A DNA stretch of 64,000 nt from NCBI GenBank assembly GCA_930367215.1, contig OV884056.1, forward strand, positions 41,416,308 through 41,480,307. Reading direction: 5' to 3'. The translations under genes were made by a program, and so were the position numbers. This DNA comes from Pollenia angustigena (lineage: Eukaryota > Arthropoda > Insecta > Diptera > Polleniidae). The notes beneath the pieces are model-generated. The model searched no databases. It saw only the letters and a program-made list of their open reading frames with translations, and had not been told where the DNA came from. Of this stretch, positions 63,607-64,000 are shown piece by piece (the first letter of the stretch is position 1; each line of letters opens with the position of its first letter).

Positions 63607-64000
63607 ATATGTAAATTGGTGAAAGTATGCACCGATTACACAAGGGAACAAGGTTTTTTTGTTGATTAATGTAGTTTTTAAGGTAATTTGGGACGCTGAA
63701 TCCAAACCTGCACTTAGTTTTTTTCTCTCAGCTCGACTTTTCGAGATATACCGTTGTGTCCAAAACTGAGGCACTTCCGCAACATATATTGGATAAACTT
63801 GAAAACGGTTCACAATATTCAGTTGAAATAGTAAGAACATTTAAAAAAAATTTTTTAAGAAACGATTTTCTTAAAAAAGAACATTTAAAAAAACATTTAA
63901 CCGCCCCCCCCCTAGATTTTATCCTGGCTACACCCATGTATTCGTGTACTGTCATCGGGAATATGTATGCCTGCAAAGTTTCATCCATTTGCATTGTGTA
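63607..64000. other. Unassigned stretch at window edge
   Basis: Contains a C-run (CCGCCCCCCCCCTAG, about 63901) next to TTATCCTGGCTACACCCATG, an edge that looks like a common interspersed repeat. No gene. Confidence 0.35.

Noticed and set aside
1..64000. Endogenous viral or LTR-retrotransposon sequence
   Set aside because: No LTR pair, primer-binding site, protease, integrase or viral protein motif was recognised; the only reverse transcriptase is LINE-type.

Overview
The window is strongly AT-rich animal nuclear DNA with short exons, GT-AG introns and dense repeats. The protein-coding genes point to a dipteran, most likely a calyptrate fly; the species cannot be fixed from the sequence. Every splice junction given here was checked for GT/AG ends and reading-frame continuity, but no expression data were available.

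Four host genes are supported. (1) A transketolase gene on the minus strand (790-19810), four coding exons, about 629 aa, with a first intron of about 16.6 kb. (2) An IKK-beta/Ird5-like kinase gene on the plus strand (26690-41658), six coding exons, about 736 aa, of the fly Imd/NF-kB immune pathway. (3) A takeout/juvenile-hormone-binding (JHBP) family gene on the plus strand (45785-46948), three exons, 259 aa. (4) A second JHBP gene on the minus strand (61167-61959), whose signal-peptide exon was not found. The two JHBP genes converge and have different intron layouts.

Most of the rest is mobile DNA. In transketolase intron 1 (3119-19706) lie two hAT elements joined head to tail and bounded by three identical copies of the 8-bp target GTATACAG; a 0.5-kb inverted repeat of hAT transposase sequence; a piggyBac-like MITE with TTAA ends; two inverted copies of a palindromic MITE; a TIR element carrying a fragment of an unrecognised protein; and a 1.1-kb fold-back element holding four 82-bp tandem units. 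The ird5 introns hold two 5'-truncated non-LTR retrotransposons with RT/RNase H remnants, nested MITEs, and an inverted MITE pair flanking exons 4 and 5.

Between and around the JHBP genes are a 3.6-kb hAT-type element with an exact 8-bp TSD and nested insertions (47527-51159), a 4.4-kb composite with Harbinger-like ends and transposase remnants (53159-57533), a pogo-like element with TA TSDs (57694-58673), and more MITEs.

Three dispersed repeat families recur. Family A has an AACAAGTTAGAGTGC end and a TATACCCTCCACC motif. Family B has GGCTGGCTGTC and CCGACTATAC motifs. Family C is a long-TIR element with CACCTAGTT ends. No CRISPR array, rRNA gene or convincing functional tRNA gene was seen.
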